A stretch of 64,000 bases of DNA from Nemertoderma westbladi (taxonomy: Eukaryota; Xenacoelomorpha; Nemertodermatida; Nemertodermatidae). How positions within the stretch are numbered: position 1 is the stretch's first letter; every line of letters begins with the position of its first letter. The stretch lies in contig JAUCBJ010007779.1 of assembly GCA_032718475.1 (NCBI GenBank), forward strand, positions 1 through 64,000. Reading direction: 5' to 3'. The translations under genes were made by a program, and so were the position numbers. The notes beneath the pieces were generated by a model. That model was not told where the DNA came from. It ran no database searches and saw only the letters and a list, made by a program, of their open reading frames with translations. Below, piece after piece: positions 1 through 11,600 of the stretch.

Positions 1-176
1 TGCAACAATTAGATAACTGTTGGATAACCTGTGCAACAATTAGATAACTGTTGGATAGCCTGCGCAACAATTAGATAACTGTTGGATAACCTGTGCAACA
101 ATTAGATAACTGTTGGATAACCTGTGCAACAATTAGATAACTGTTGGATAACCTATGCAAAAATAGGATTACTTCT
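1..176. repeat. 31-bp minisatellite, left block
   Basis: About five and a half tandem copies of a 31-bp unit beginning TGCAACAATTAGATAACTG. It is the same family as the block at 1756-4430 and is separated from it by a LINE fragment, so the two were probably one array. The block runs off the left edge of the window. Confidence 0.95.
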
Positions 177-330
177 AAGATAATTCATCGCCCAGGTTAC
201 GGGAGCAATCATAGTTATATAAGTTTAATGTGGTCTATATCACGTAATCGGTATATAATAATACTAATGCTATATTTCAGCCAACAGGCCTTTATCAAGC
301 AGTAATCAAATATGGGTCTACTTCGCCTTA
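177..330. other. unassigned spacer between minisatellite and LINE fragment
   Basis: AT-rich sequence with no ORF worth reporting. In the related LINE end at 36233-36575 this position holds the rest of the C-terminal coding sequence, so here the LINE 3' end has been replaced or rearranged. Confidence 0.4.
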
Positions 331-1755
331 TACTTCGCCAGCAGTGCCCACTGAATCTTAATCTGCGTTCACGGAGGGTGGTTGATACAGGTGGTATTGT
401 ACCATAAAGCTCGGCGTTTGTCATGTGTTGTCTCCAGCTGATGTTTAGGGCTGCCCTTAGTAGTCTTGTGTAGCAACCATCAATTCGTTATTCAAGTGAT
501 TTAGTCAGTGTCCAGGTCTCACCGCCGTATAAAAATACACTTTCCACTGTGGCTCGAAAGAACTTAGTCTTCAGGTGCCTGGAGAGATCTGATTTCCAGA
601 TGGTATCCATTTTTGATAGAGCTACCCAAGCCTTTGCTTTCCTAACTTCTATGTCCTTTTTGCTACTCTCTATCCATGATCCAAGGTACTGGAAGTCATC
701 GACCTTCCTTAGTTGATTATTATCAATTGTTGTCAAGTTTCCATCAACATTAAAGGTCATGAATTCGGTCTTGGTAGCATTTATATGCAATCCAACCTCC
801 TTAGCAGCCCTCTCCACTTTATTTAGTAGAAGCTGTGCATCTGCTAGCGTATTAGAGAGCAGGGCGATGTCATCCGCAAAGTCGGTGTCTGTGACTGTAG
901 TTGCCGGATATCTACTACTTCTGCGTTCTTGAAGTTTGAATCCCAGATCTTCACCCTTTGTGGCCGTCCTCATTGCGTAATCCAGCACAATTACAAATAG
1001 TAATGGTGCTAATGTGTCACCTTGCAGTACGCCAGCCAGGATTGAGAAAACCTCAGTTTCACCATCTGGTGAGAGTACCTGCGCTTCTGTGTCACAATAT
1101 AACAATCTAATGCCAGCAACAATTACTTCTGGTATTCCATAAGCTCTTAGGATTTCAAGCATTTTACCTCTATGGATGGAGTCGAATGCCTTCTTGAAGT
1201 CCACAAAAGTCATGACTGCGGGGAGATTCTTTGACTTAATTCCTTCAATCAGTCTCCGTAGTGCAAGTATCTGAGCTATTGTTGATCTACTTGGTCGAAA
1301 TCCGTTTTGGCTCTTACGCAGTAGTTTCTCTATGTGAGGCCTAATCCTATATAGAATCATTTTATTGTATATTTTGGCAGCTACCAAAAGCAGACAGATC
1401 CCACGATAGTTTGTTGGTATGCCGAGGTCTCCTTTCTTGGGGAGAGGCTTTAGTTGACCTTTAGTCCAAATTGGTGGTGGCTTTTCCCCTTTTAACATCC
1501 GGTTGCAAACATTCAATAATGGTCTATTTAGCACTCCGGTTTTCCATACCTCCGCTGGGATTTCATCTAATCCACTCGCTTTATTATTGGACATGCTTTT
1601 AATGCTTCTTTGGAGTTCGGCAGGTGTGAAGTCCCCTGTTTCTATAGGTAGTGTCTTGTCATATATTTTCCTTGTAGGGCTGACCTCGATGTTTGGTGGC
1701 TGCCCAAGCAAGTTGCTGAAGTGATTTTTCCACTTCCCAATGGAAAATTGTGACT
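331..1755 (-). pseudogene. truncated non-LTR retrotransposon reverse transcriptase
   Basis: Reverse-transcriptase remnant of a LINE. The main open frame runs from about 1755 down to a stop at 488. Visible RT motifs are NYRGICLL, FVDFKKAFDS, GVLQGDTLAP and the catalytic FADD box within TDFADDIALLS. After the stop, the C-terminal stretch LRERRLRFSGHCWRS continues in another frame at about 330-490, so there is a frameshift. The endonuclease and 5' part are missing. The 5' side joins the 31-bp minisatellite directly, and the RT frame reads open into it as far as 1984. The family is the same type as the LINE copies at 29975-31900, 46900-51358 and 36233-36575; I do not assign a clade with certainty (RTE-like/Jockey-superfamily by general appearance). 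Confidence 0.9.
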
Positions 1756-4430
1756 TAGCCTGTGCAAAAATAGGATAACTGTTGGATAGCCTGTGCAAAA
1801 ATAGGATAACTGTTGGATAACCTGTGCAACAATTAGATAACTGTTGGATAACCTGTGCAACAATTAGATAACTGTTGGATAACCTATGCAAAAATAGGAT
1901 TACTGTTGGATAGCCTGTGCAAAAATAGGATAACTGTTGGATAGCCTGTGCAAAAATAGGATAACTGTTGGATAACCTGTGCAAAGATATGATAACAGTT
2001 GGATAGCCTGTGCAAAATAGGATAACAGTTGGATAGCCTGTGCAAGAATTAGATAACTGTTGGATAACCTATGCAAAAATAGGATTACTGTTGGATAGCC
2101 TGTGCAAAAATAGGATAACTGTTGGATAGCCTGTGCAAAAATAGGATAACTGTTGGATAACCTGTGCAAAGATATGATAACAGTTGGATAGCCTGTGCAA
2201 AATAGGATAACAGTTGGATAGCCTGCGCAACAATTAGATAACTGTTGGATAACCTGTGCAACAATTAGATAACTGTTGGATAACCTGTGCAAAATTAGAT
2301 AACTGTTGGATAACCTGTGCAACAATTAGATAACTGTTGGATAACCTATGCAAAAATAGGATTACTGTTGGATAGCCTGTGCAAAAATAGGATAACTGTT
2401 GGATAGCCTGTGCAAAAATAGGATAACTGTTGGATAACCTGTGCAAAGATATGATAACAGTTGGATAGCCTGTGCAAAATAGGATAACAGTTGGATAGCC
2501 TGTGCAAGAATTAGATAACTGTTGGATAACCTGTGCAACAATTAGATAACTGTTGGATAGCCTGTGCAACAATTAGATAACTGTTGGATAGCATGTGCAA
2601 CAATTTGATTACTGTTGGATAACCTGTGCAACAATTAGATAACTGTTGGATAGCCTGTGCAAAAATAGGATAACTGTTGGATAGCCTGTGCAAAAATAGG
2701 ATAACTGTTGGATAACCTGTGCAAAGATATGATAACAGTTGGATAGCCTGTGCAAAATAGGATAACAGTTGGATAGCCTGTGCAACAATTAGATAACTGT
2801 TGGATAACCTGTGCAACAATTAGATAACTGTTGGATAGCCTGTGCAACAATTAGATAACTGTTGGATAGCATGTGCAACAATTAGATAACTGTTGGATAG
2901 CCTGTGCAAAAATAGGATAACTGTTGGATAGCCTATGCAACAATTAGATAACTGTTGAATAGCCTATGCAACAATTTGATAACTGTTGGATAGCCTGTGC
3001 AACAATTAGATAACTGTTGGATAACCTGTGTAAAAATAGGATAACAGTTGGATAACCTGTGCAAAATAGGATAACTGTTGGATAACCTGTGCAAAGATAG
3101 GATAACAGTTGGATAGCCTGTGCAAAATAGGATAACAGTTGGATAGCCTGTGCAAAATAGGATAACTGTTGGATAGCCTGTGCAACAATTAGATAACTGT
3201 TGGATAGCCTGTGCAACAATTAGATAACTGTTGGGTAGCCTGTGCAACAATTTGATTACTGTTGGTTAGCCTGTGCAAAAATAGCATAACTGTTGGATAG
3301 CCTGTGCAACAATTAGAAAACAGTTGGATAGCCTGTGCAAAAATAGGATAACTGTTGGATAGCCTGTGCAACAATTAGATAACTGTTGGATAACCTGTGC
3401 AACAATTAGATAACTTTGGATAGCCTGTGCAACAATTAGATAACTGTTGGGTAGCCTGTGCAACAATTTGATTACTGTTGGATAGCCTGTGCAAAAATAG
3501 GATAACTGTTGGATAGCCTGTGCAACAATTAGAAAACAGTTGGATAGCCTGTGCAAAAATAGGATAACTGTTGGGTAGCCTGTGCAACAATTAGATAACT
3601 GCTGGATAACCTGTGCAACAATTAGATAACTTTGGATAGCCTGTGCAACAATTAGATAACTTTGGATACCCTGTGCAACAATTAGATAACTGCTGGATAA
3701 CCTGTGCAACAATTAGATAACTGTTGGATAGCCTGTGCAACAATTAGATAACTGTTGGGTAGCCTGTGCAACAATTTGATTACTGTTGGATAGCCTGTGC
3801 AAAAATAGCATAACTGTTGGATAGCCTGTGCAACAAATAGATAAATGTTGGACAGCCTGTGCAACAATTTGATAACTTTTGGATAGCCTATGCAACAATT
3901 AGATAACTGTTGGATAACCTGTGCAACAATTAGATAACTTTGGATACCCTGTGCAACAATTAGTTAACTGTTGGGTAGCCTGTGCAACAATTTGATTACT
4001 GTTGGATAGCCTGTGCAAAAATAGGATAACTGTTGGATAGCCTGTGCAACAATTAGAAAACAGTTGGATAGCCTGTGCAACAATTTGATAACTTTTGGAT
4101 AGCCTATGCAACAATTTGATAACTGTTGGATAGCCAGTGCAAAAAAGGATAACTGTTGGATAACCTGTGCAACAATTAGATAACTGTTGGATAGCCTGTG
4201 CAACAATTTGATAACTGTTGGATAGCCTGTGCAAAAATAGGATAACTGTTGGATAGCCTGTGCAACAATTAGATAACTGTTGGATAGCCTGTGCAACAAT
4301 TTGATAACTGTTGGATAGCCTGTGCAAAAATAGGATAACTGTTGGATAGCCTGTGCAACAATTTGATAACTGTTGGATAGCCTGTGCAAAAATGGGATAA
4401 CTGTTGGATAGCCTGTGCAAAAAGGATAAA
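1756..4430. repeat. 31-bp minisatellite, main block
   Basis: About 86 tandem copies of a 30-31-bp unit with at least three variants (cores CAACAATTAGATAACTG, CAAAAATAGGATAACTG and CAAAATAGGATAACAG). Variants recur in the same order, for example around 1900-2030, 2060-2200 and 2340-2490, which points to higher-order repeats of about 280 bp. Because 31 is 1 modulo 3, the minus strand reads through all three phases and gives many apparent ORFs of 60-170 codons; these are artefacts of the periodicity. The array decays into AT-rich sequence near 4430. Confidence 0.95.
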
Positions 4431-4581
4431 TAAAATAAATTAATTAATAGGATAACTAAAAGCTAATAATCTAATAATAAACTAATAGGAATCCTAAAAT
4501 AAATAGGATAACTGTTAATAGCCAGTAATAACTGGTGACAACCGTCAGTAAATATTACTATCCGAATAAAACAGTAAGTTG

Positions 4582-6006
4582 CTACCAAAACTTTGTAGAT
4601 ATTTTCCTATAATACAAAGCAAAACTTACTGAATTTACCATTATCATATACAAACACAAAGCAATCACAGCTGTTGTAGGGTTAACATTTTTACAGCTTC
4701 CGACAGTAATATCGCATATCTTATTTACTAAACCTGTACACAGATTGGATACCACAAAAAATAATAATGCGTTCGCATTTACTATATCTATGAGTATACT
4801 GTTGGATCTGAGATTAACGGTGGACTTTACCAGGTAATCCAACAATATCGACGTCAGAAATAAACATAAAGTACAAAACGTTAAATGTATAATAAATGAA
4901 ATATTCGCAAGCTTTCGTGAAACAGAGTCGATGTACGTTATGGATATGTAATAACATAAACCCATTGCAACTGTAAGGCTTGCTAATCGTGCTAAAAGTT
5001 TGATTGGAGATGCGGGATAATATAGAATCTCAAACGGTTGTGCTATGGAAAAGATACAATATCCTATGTAGGCAGCCCACAAATATATGCAAACGTAACC
5101 CATTGAAGATATAAGTCCTTCTCTGTTGTCCCATATTAAGGAAGGATAACCAACATAACCCAAACCATATTCTCTTAGACCCAAATATAAAGAAAGTCCG
5201 TGACAAAAAGTAGTTATTAAGGCGAGTGTAAACAAACCTGTCTTTTTGTTTACCATTTTTACCAACAATTCCGAAGTTAGTCTAACGGTTGCTAAGGTAA
5301 AATATGCGTTCCAGTGTCGCCCATATTCACCGCTGCTTCTCATACCAGACCCCACCATGGCTGCTAATCGGATGAAACCCAAGGCGGCCAATACAATCAC
5401 CTGAACGAGCATTTTGCGCGGGGATGGTGAGGGTTTATGACGAGCTTCCGGTGAAACTAACCCGCTGGATATCACGAAGAATCCGAGACCGACGTCCATT
5501 AGGGAGACGCCATGACTGTCTGTCTTGGCGAGCCGACGAGGAAACACTGAAAAGTCAACTGCCAATATACAAACCGCGGTCAAATTCAGAGTTAAAAACT
5601 TAAATTTACCTATAAATCTCGTGAAATCATCTTGATCAAGTTGGGGTCGAGTAATTAGTTCGTTTCTCTTAACGGTTCTCACAGCGGATATGGTGAGAAG
5701 AACGAAAATAAAGACGCATAAAATGATGACATTTAGTACTGCAAAGTCGACAAAAGTTGTTACAAATAGAATTGGTACAACATTGAGACAAAATATGTCA
5801 ATGACTAAACGTATCCATATGTTTGATTCGGATGTCACGGATGCAACAGATGAGATAGCGAGCTGCAGTGTTATTATAAGCATTGTCATTAATAGATCTA
5901 GTCCGAGTTCAGTCAAAGTCGATTTTGTTCTGAATTTCTTTACGCTTAAATATTTATCGTAGAGCGTAATGAAAGATGAGTCTTTGAGGTCTTCCTGTAG
6001 ATCCAT
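4582..6006 (-). CDS. PIGW: PIG-W, GPI-anchor inositol acyltransferase
   Basis: Intact single-exon ORF of 474 codons. PIG-W (GWT1 in yeast) acylates the inositol of glucosaminyl-phosphatidylinositol in the ER, an early step of GPI-anchor synthesis. I recognise family signatures: DFSVFPRRLAKTDSHGVSLM near residue 155, GEYGRHWNAYFTLATVRL near 235, NREGLISSMGYV near 300, and a C-terminus ending in KFW, as in vertebrate PIG-W. The protein is mostly hydrophobic with about a dozen likely membrane segments. Its length is close to the roughly 500 residues usual for the family, so the start at 6006 is reasonable. Lack of introns is normal for this gene in animals. The minisatellite begins only 150 bp beyond its stop codon. 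No frameshift or missing segment is seen. Confidence 0.95.
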   Translation of the reverse strand: MDLQEDLKDSSFITLYDKYLSVKKFRTKSTLTELGLDLLMTMLIITLQLAISSVASVTSESNIWIRLVIDIFCLNVVPILFVTTFVDFAVLNVIILCVFIFVLLTISAVRTVKRNELITRPQLDQDDFTRFIGKFKFLTLNLTAVCILAVDFSVFPRRLAKTDSHGVSLMDVGLGFFVISSGLVSPEARHKPSPSPRKMLVQVIVLAALGFIRLAAMVGSGMRSSGEYGRHWNAYFTLATVRLTSELLVKMVNKKTGLFTLALITTFCHGLSLYLGLREYGLGYVGYPSLIWDNREGLISSMGYVCIYLWAAYIGYCIFSIAQPFEILYYPASPIKLLARLASLTVAMGLCYYISITYIDSVSRKLANISFIIHLTFCTLCLFLTSILLDYLVKSTVNLRSNSILIDIVNANALLFFVVSNLCTGLVNKICDITVGSCKNVNPTTAVIALCLYMIMVNSVSFALYYRKISTKFW

Positions 6007-6429
6007 AATGTTATTTGGCCAAAATTTATCTTTATATTCTACAGTTTATCTGATACGACACGGTATAATATAACATCGGCTCTGCCATGTCGAGCGCAAA
6101 TTACAATAATCGCCCCGCCACGGGTTGTTCTTATAATAATATTCTAATTGGGTAAAATAATTTTGTACAAATAATTTAGGTACGTTAAACTTTAATAGTA
6201 TACCCATCTGATGGTGTACAAATAATCTGTAATATAATCTTGAAGTTTATAACGTACGAAACTCAAACTAACGCATTTTACCTTACCATCGATGAACGCG
6301 AACGATGAACTTGTTTGGCACGAGTTTCACAAACAGTTTACTGAGCCAAAAATGATCCCATTTCTTAGCTACTGCCAACAAATACATGATGTCAGGTTAT
6401 CTATATTTAACTACTTAATTTAACTTCAC
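6007..6429. other. upstream region of PIGW
   Basis: Non-coding sequence between PIGW and the dispersed repeat. It must contain the PIGW 5' UTR and promoter (minus strand), but I see no convincing TATA box or other defined site. A GC-richer patch lies at about 6090-6130. Confidence 0.4.
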
Positions 6430-7041
6430 TGACCTGACTCTCACCGATAGTATTTTATTAAATCTCATTGAGAATTGAGATCGTATGAAATAAATTATAA
6501 AACAGATATTGTTTGTGGGGCGAGCTACGAAGTAAGAGAGCCTTAACATACAGTTAAATAAAAGGCAAAATCAATTGCCGTTATCCATGTCCGTCCGTTC
6601 GTCCTTCCTCTCTGTCTGTCTCTATGTCTGTCAGTCTGACTTTCTGTCTGTCCATCCGTCCGTCCGTCTGCCCGTCTTTCTGTCTCTCTGTCAGGATGAT
6701 TGGATTGGTTGATTCAATTGCATATTCTCCCAGTCGAATTACTCTTCAAACTAAAAGTTGCCCAATTTATGTTTGACGTTGAATAATAATATAAATCCAA
6801 CAATGCAGAAACTGGTTCCAAAAATTACAAACTATTCCTTCGTACAACACCAACTTAACTTCTCTATTTTATTTTATTTCTCGAGTTGGTGAATTGAGCT
6901 GCAAAACATACAGCTAATAATATAATAAATCTCCAAATAAAACATAACCCAAATTAATGTAATCAAATTTATTTAAAGCAAAGCGAGCTAAGTGGCACCC
7001 CCTGTGGAGTGGAACTCCACAGAACAATAACTAACTTCTTA
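6430..7041. repeat. dispersed 0.6-kb repeat, copy A
   Basis: Nearly identical to 35229-35854 on the same strand, starting TGACCTGACTCTCACCGATAG and ending near ACTAACTTCTTA. It contains a pyrimidine-rich CTGT/CCGT microsatellite (6585-6695) and ends with a short palindrome (CTGTGGAGTGGAACTCCACAG type). It has no coding capacity. It is an unclassified non-autonomous element or LINE 3' end. Confidence 0.85.
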
Positions 7042-7696
7042 ATAGTCATTTAACCCCAGTTAAATGGATTTTCCGCAATGGAGATTGTGTATCTTTATAT
7101 TGCTGCTGCTGGTGACTCATTAATCCTGTTTAGCTACCTACCTATACACACAGTATAGACATTTGGTTCAGGGTAACGCATACTTACTGCACGGTAGGCC
7201 TACAGTTTACAAGCCTTTACCTATTAAGAAAGTGCTTGTCTATTCAAAGGCCACTTTGTCTATACAAAGGCCATTCTAGACGAGGCAGTCAACATTGCCG
7301 TCTTTGTTTATATTATATTGTATGGGTTTGGCCAAGGCAGGAAAAATTATTACAATAATACACATCCAGCCTTTCTTTGGCGGGAATTCCGGAGTTATTT
7401 TATATGTTATATTGATTTTCTGTAAAAGTTAAATTTTTACTGAGATTTTTTCGATTTTGTCAAGTGAAAGTTTTCTTGCAACGCATGGATAGCAATTGCA
7501 ATTTACCTTTAGGGTCAATAATAATAAAACATAATGGTGCTATTTTTTCTTTACGACTGAATGAGAGAAACGAATGTAAAGAATGAAGCACTAATGAAGC
7601 ACTAATTGGCGAGATTCGCCAGAAAGCCCCCCTTACTAACGAAACAGCTGTCTGTATTGGATAATTGAATTATTTAGTCCACAAAGGGAAGAATCG
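7042..7696. other. non-coding interval
   Basis: AT-rich interval between the dispersed repeat and the ORF at 7697. No ORF, RNA gene or tandem repeat of note is seen, apart from short direct repeats such as AAAGGCCA(C/T)T near 7236 and 7267. Confidence 0.4.
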
Positions 7697-8422
7697 TTGG
7701 TTTTAATCCCAAGTATGATTTGCTCCCCAGACAGATCACCTACAGTATCAGAGGTGGGGGTAGATGTACAAGGTACAAACAAAAATCAACTACCAAGTGA
7801 TATAAATTGGTCTCAGATAGCCAAGGAGATTATTAAACAAGTCGCTGGGGGTCCCAGTCAGAGTGGAGGAACATTGAATGGAAAGTTAGATTCCCAAGTT
7901 ACAGACGAGGAGAAGTTCGATGATATTTCCACTAAGATTATTCCAGAAGACGTCACTGCTGATAGACTGGTGCCCAAAGCAATTATTAAAAAGCTCCAAT
8001 CCCGAAAGAAGTTCATAGAGCTTTCAGATGTGGTGACATATGAGGATACATGTGGTGGTAAGGGGTCATACAATGGCAATGGCAGCTATAAATCAGCTGG
8101 AAAGATAAAGTCAACCGGCGGTTTGTTGTCAGCCCTATTAACGTTATCACGTAATAAGTATGTGCTCTTTCCAGAGGATGCACCAGGTATATTGGGTTAC
8201 TACTTATTGCTATTAGAAATGGCTCCACACTACTCATTTGAATTCCTTCAGCGCGTTGACAGGGACCATATATTAAGAGTTGAGTCAGGATCTTCATGGA
8301 ACCATGAAATCAGAGCCAGAAAGGCCATTGATGAAGATATTCTGCCTTCGTGTTGGCACTGCGAGCATTCTCACTTGGGGCACTGTGTGAAGGCCCCGAC
8401 ATCGGCTCATACAGATAGATAG
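7697..8422 (+). CDS. unidentified 241-codon ORF, possibly gag-like remnant
   Basis: Open frame of 241 codons with a Ser/Thr/Asp-rich N-terminal half. A more conserved-looking C-terminal half has a hydrophobic patch (GILGYYLLLLEMAPHYSFEF), followed by a charged stretch and CWHCEHSHLGHC, which could bind zinc. I do not recognise the family. The general pattern (hydrophobic helix, then a W-rich stretch and a Cys/His cluster) is reminiscent of the gag-like ORF1 of tyrosine-recombinase (DIRS-type) elements, but this is weak. It does not resemble the BEL/Pao gag at 23510. The ORF runs into a short GATA microsatellite (8408-8430). It may be a real protein, a fragment, or one exon. Confidence 0.4.
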   Translation: MVLIPSMICSPDRSPTVSEVGVDVQGTNKNQLPSDINWSQIAKEIIKQVAGGPSQSGGTLNGKLDSQVTDEEKFDDISTKIIPEDVTADRLVPKAIIKKLQSRKKFIELSDVVTYEDTCGGKGSYNGNGSYKSAGKIKSTGGLLSALLTLSRNKYVLFPEDAPGILGYYLLLLEMAPHYSFEFLQRVDRDHILRVESGSSWNHEIRARKAIDEDILPSCWHCEHSHLGHCVKAPTSAHTDR

Positions 8423-8574
8423 ATAGATAAGTAGCGCCTGGAGCGCTGTATATTTTCCATGTTCCTAATTAAATACATCATAATAAATTTCGTAATATCT
8501 ACATTATACACAATATCAATCAATGCAAAAAATATACCAGTAATTGAATAGTTAGTTTTAACTTTTATGAAACT

Positions 8575-8690
8575 GAAAATAATTACCATTAGGCTCAAAT
8601 TGAAAATATTTACCATTTGGCTCAAATTGAAAAATATTTACCATCTGGCTCAAATTGAAAATATTTACTATTTACTATTAGGCTCAAAAC
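8575..8690. repeat. LINE 3' tail of about 30-bp tandem repeats
   Basis: About four imperfect copies of a unit around CTCAAATTGAAAATATTTAC just downstream (minus strand) of the ORF2 stop. Short tandem repeats at the 3' terminus instead of poly(A) are usual for several LINE clades. Confidence 0.75.
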
Positions 8691-8694
8691 CATT

Positions 8695-11600
8695 TTATTT
8701 AAGTTCTTCCAGTACGTTTAAAACGTACTCACAAATCGCACTGCCACTGCAGCTTACAAGGCTTTTATAGTCGCTAAAGTCTAGAGTGTTAAATTTAGTA
8801 CGTAGATCAGCAGTGAGGGGGCAGGTTAACAGAACGTGTAATTCATCTTGGACAGATGAGCTATCACAGGGGCAAGTTCTATCCGAACGAGGAGTTCTCG
8901 TCCAACGGCCGGTTTCAACGCGGAGTCTGTGACTCATCAGACGGATGCGGGTAAAGGCAACCCGTTGGTAATCTGGTAAATAAGGTTTTGTAGCGGTGTA
9001 AATCGGGTGGATAGACAACTCAGGGTTTAGAGTAGCTCGGTACGTAAAAAATTTTGTGGCAGATTCTGGTCTGTTCAAAACCCGTAACTTCAAACTATCC
9101 AGTGAAGGAGAGTGCGTTGAAGCTTTGAGCAAGAGATTGTAACCAGGACTTTTAGCAGATTTACACAGTTCAAATGCTTGTCGGACTGGGGTATCCGGGT
9201 GGCTATTTTGGACTTTAGCATAAAAATGTTTTCTAGCTTCGAGTATGCGTTCTAGAATAGGGAGCATACCTAATTCAATCATACAAATATCGTTTGGGGT
9301 TTGTTCTCGGACATGTGCTAGCGACTTAACCATACGCATATAAAACCTCTCTACCATTTTAAAATCGTTGGTGAGCCAACTTTCGGATGCATATAATAGA
9401 CCAGATAGAATAGCTGATTCTAGTACCCGTTTCTTAAATATGAATGGCATAGATGAGTGAACCGCACAAAAAATATTAAACTTGTTTGCCGTTTCTTCAA
9501 ACTTGTGTTCTAGAATTTTAAAAGTGGACGATATTTTTCCATCCTCTGTAAAATATGAACCTAAATAGTTGTAGTTTGTACAATGCTTAAATACAGTATT
9601 GTGTGAGATAATAGGCATACGGTCAGTCTTACTTCCGTTCACTACGATTGTTTTTTTCGTGTTAATTTGCATCCCAGAGAGATTACAAAACTCACACAAC
9701 TTGTCACATTTTTTAAGTAAATTATCTCGTGAGGTAGCAAGCAATATAGTATCATCCATTAACAACATAATATGAATGGCTCCGATAAAACCGTCTGTCG
9801 TAATTGCACTTTTTACCATTCTCACTAACCGCTCAAGATACAAACAGAATAAGATACTACTTGTAGGGGCACCTTGACGGACACCAAGAGTCGTTACAAT
9901 TACTGCGGACTTCAAAATTGCACGAGTACATTTATATACTGCTTGGATAGCCAGTAACATTGTTCTACCACAGCCCAATGACTTTAAATAGCTAAGTAGG
10001 GACTGTCTAGGTACACGGTCGTAGGCTTTGCTGAAATCCACGAACAGCACAAATAACTTTACTTTTTTGAAAATTGCAAGGTCTATTAGTAGACGTAACG
10101 TCATGATTTGCTCTAAGCACCCACGACCTGGCAACCCACCCGCTTGGCATTTATCCAAACAGCACCATTTTTTAAGGCGATTATTAAGCAATAAATCGTA
10201 CATTTTGGCCAATGAGTCCATTATAGAGATGCCTCTATAATTCCCGCAACACATTCTGGATCCAGATTTTTTAAACAATACAACAAGTTTATTGCAGCCC
10301 CATGCAACCGGATAACACGAAAACTTAAATATTACATTAAACACTGCCAAAAACATTAATAACCATTGCCCGGGAAGGGCCAAAAATAATCCTAGACTTA
10401 TTCCGATATAAGATTTCGCCGTTTTTACTTCACTCATCGCATCGGCGAGTTCTTCCTCCGAGAAGGGATCGTCTAAACTGGCAATGTACGGCGCGGAAGC
10501 AAAATCATCTGTGGAGCTCTGCGCTGAGTTTGTCGGTTCGCGGAAAAGGGTTTCGAAGTGGTTTTTGAACTCTATATCACTTGGTGATACTTGGGAGGGG
10601 TCGGCGGTTACATCATCTGATTTGTTACCTTCACAAAAATTCCCTTTCCAGTCTATGGCGGACCAGATTGTTTTCGGGTCATTGTCGTTTAATATTCGTT
10701 CCCAACGAGACATTTCTGCGAGTTCGTCGTACTCGTCAGGGTTAACCGGGGGTTTAGGGTGGCGGCGGCGGTTGGCTCTAGCGATATCACACATTAGTGT
10801 AGTCGATATATCAATAATTTCCTCTATCCGGTCGATACCAACCGGCCCATCAACCTGAGTTAGTGATGGTGGCGCTATGGTTTCCATGGTAGCGGAGAAT
10901 GATTCAAGGTTTGTGATTTTATGACTTGGTCCTTTGTTCACTAGATTATCACATTGATGATTCCATATGGTGCCCAAATCCGCGCTGCGCTGTATAAGAT
11001 GCTGTATGTCGACCAATCTCTCGTTTAGTATTAACCTGACTTGTAATGGTGCATGGTCAGACATCCCGCGAGATTGGTCTACAGTAACAGACGAAACCAT
11101 CCGTATAGTACTCGATGTTGTGATGCACTGGTCAATTTCAGACACCCAAGTTTTTCCCTTGCGGTAGGTAAAATCTCCACCCAGATGTTTAGCATCTATG
11201 TTTAAGTGATTTGCCACAATTGAGTTTGTGCTTTTACATATATTACGCAACTTTTTTCCATTCGAGTTTACTGTGTGATCAACAACCCCGACGTATTTAG
11301 CAAGTGAGTTACCCACTGCTACCGGTTCTAACTGTCCTATTCTGGCATTGAAGTCACCCACTGCAATAACAGGGTTGATAGATCCTCGTAAAACATTGTG
11401 TAGATTTGAGAAAGCGACGGGATCGAAATATAAGGAGTCTGCGGGTGGGATATAACAGCCACCAATTACATAACCCGGTAGGGCCGCAAATTGCAACCAA
11501 ATTTGTTCCACAAAATCACAATGAACTGACGATATATAACTAATAAGATCATATTTAACAAGCGCCAACACACCTCCACGATCGGCGTTTGCCGAAAGAT

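Noticed and set aside
1756-4420. Many minus-strand ORFs of 60-170 codons in the minisatellite
   Set aside because: They are phase shadows of a 31-bp repeat that lacks stops in most registers; no start context or non-repeat coding part supports them.
1756-4430. CRISPR-like array
   Set aside because: Repeats are directly adjacent, with no unique spacers and no cas genes, and the DNA is eukaryotic.
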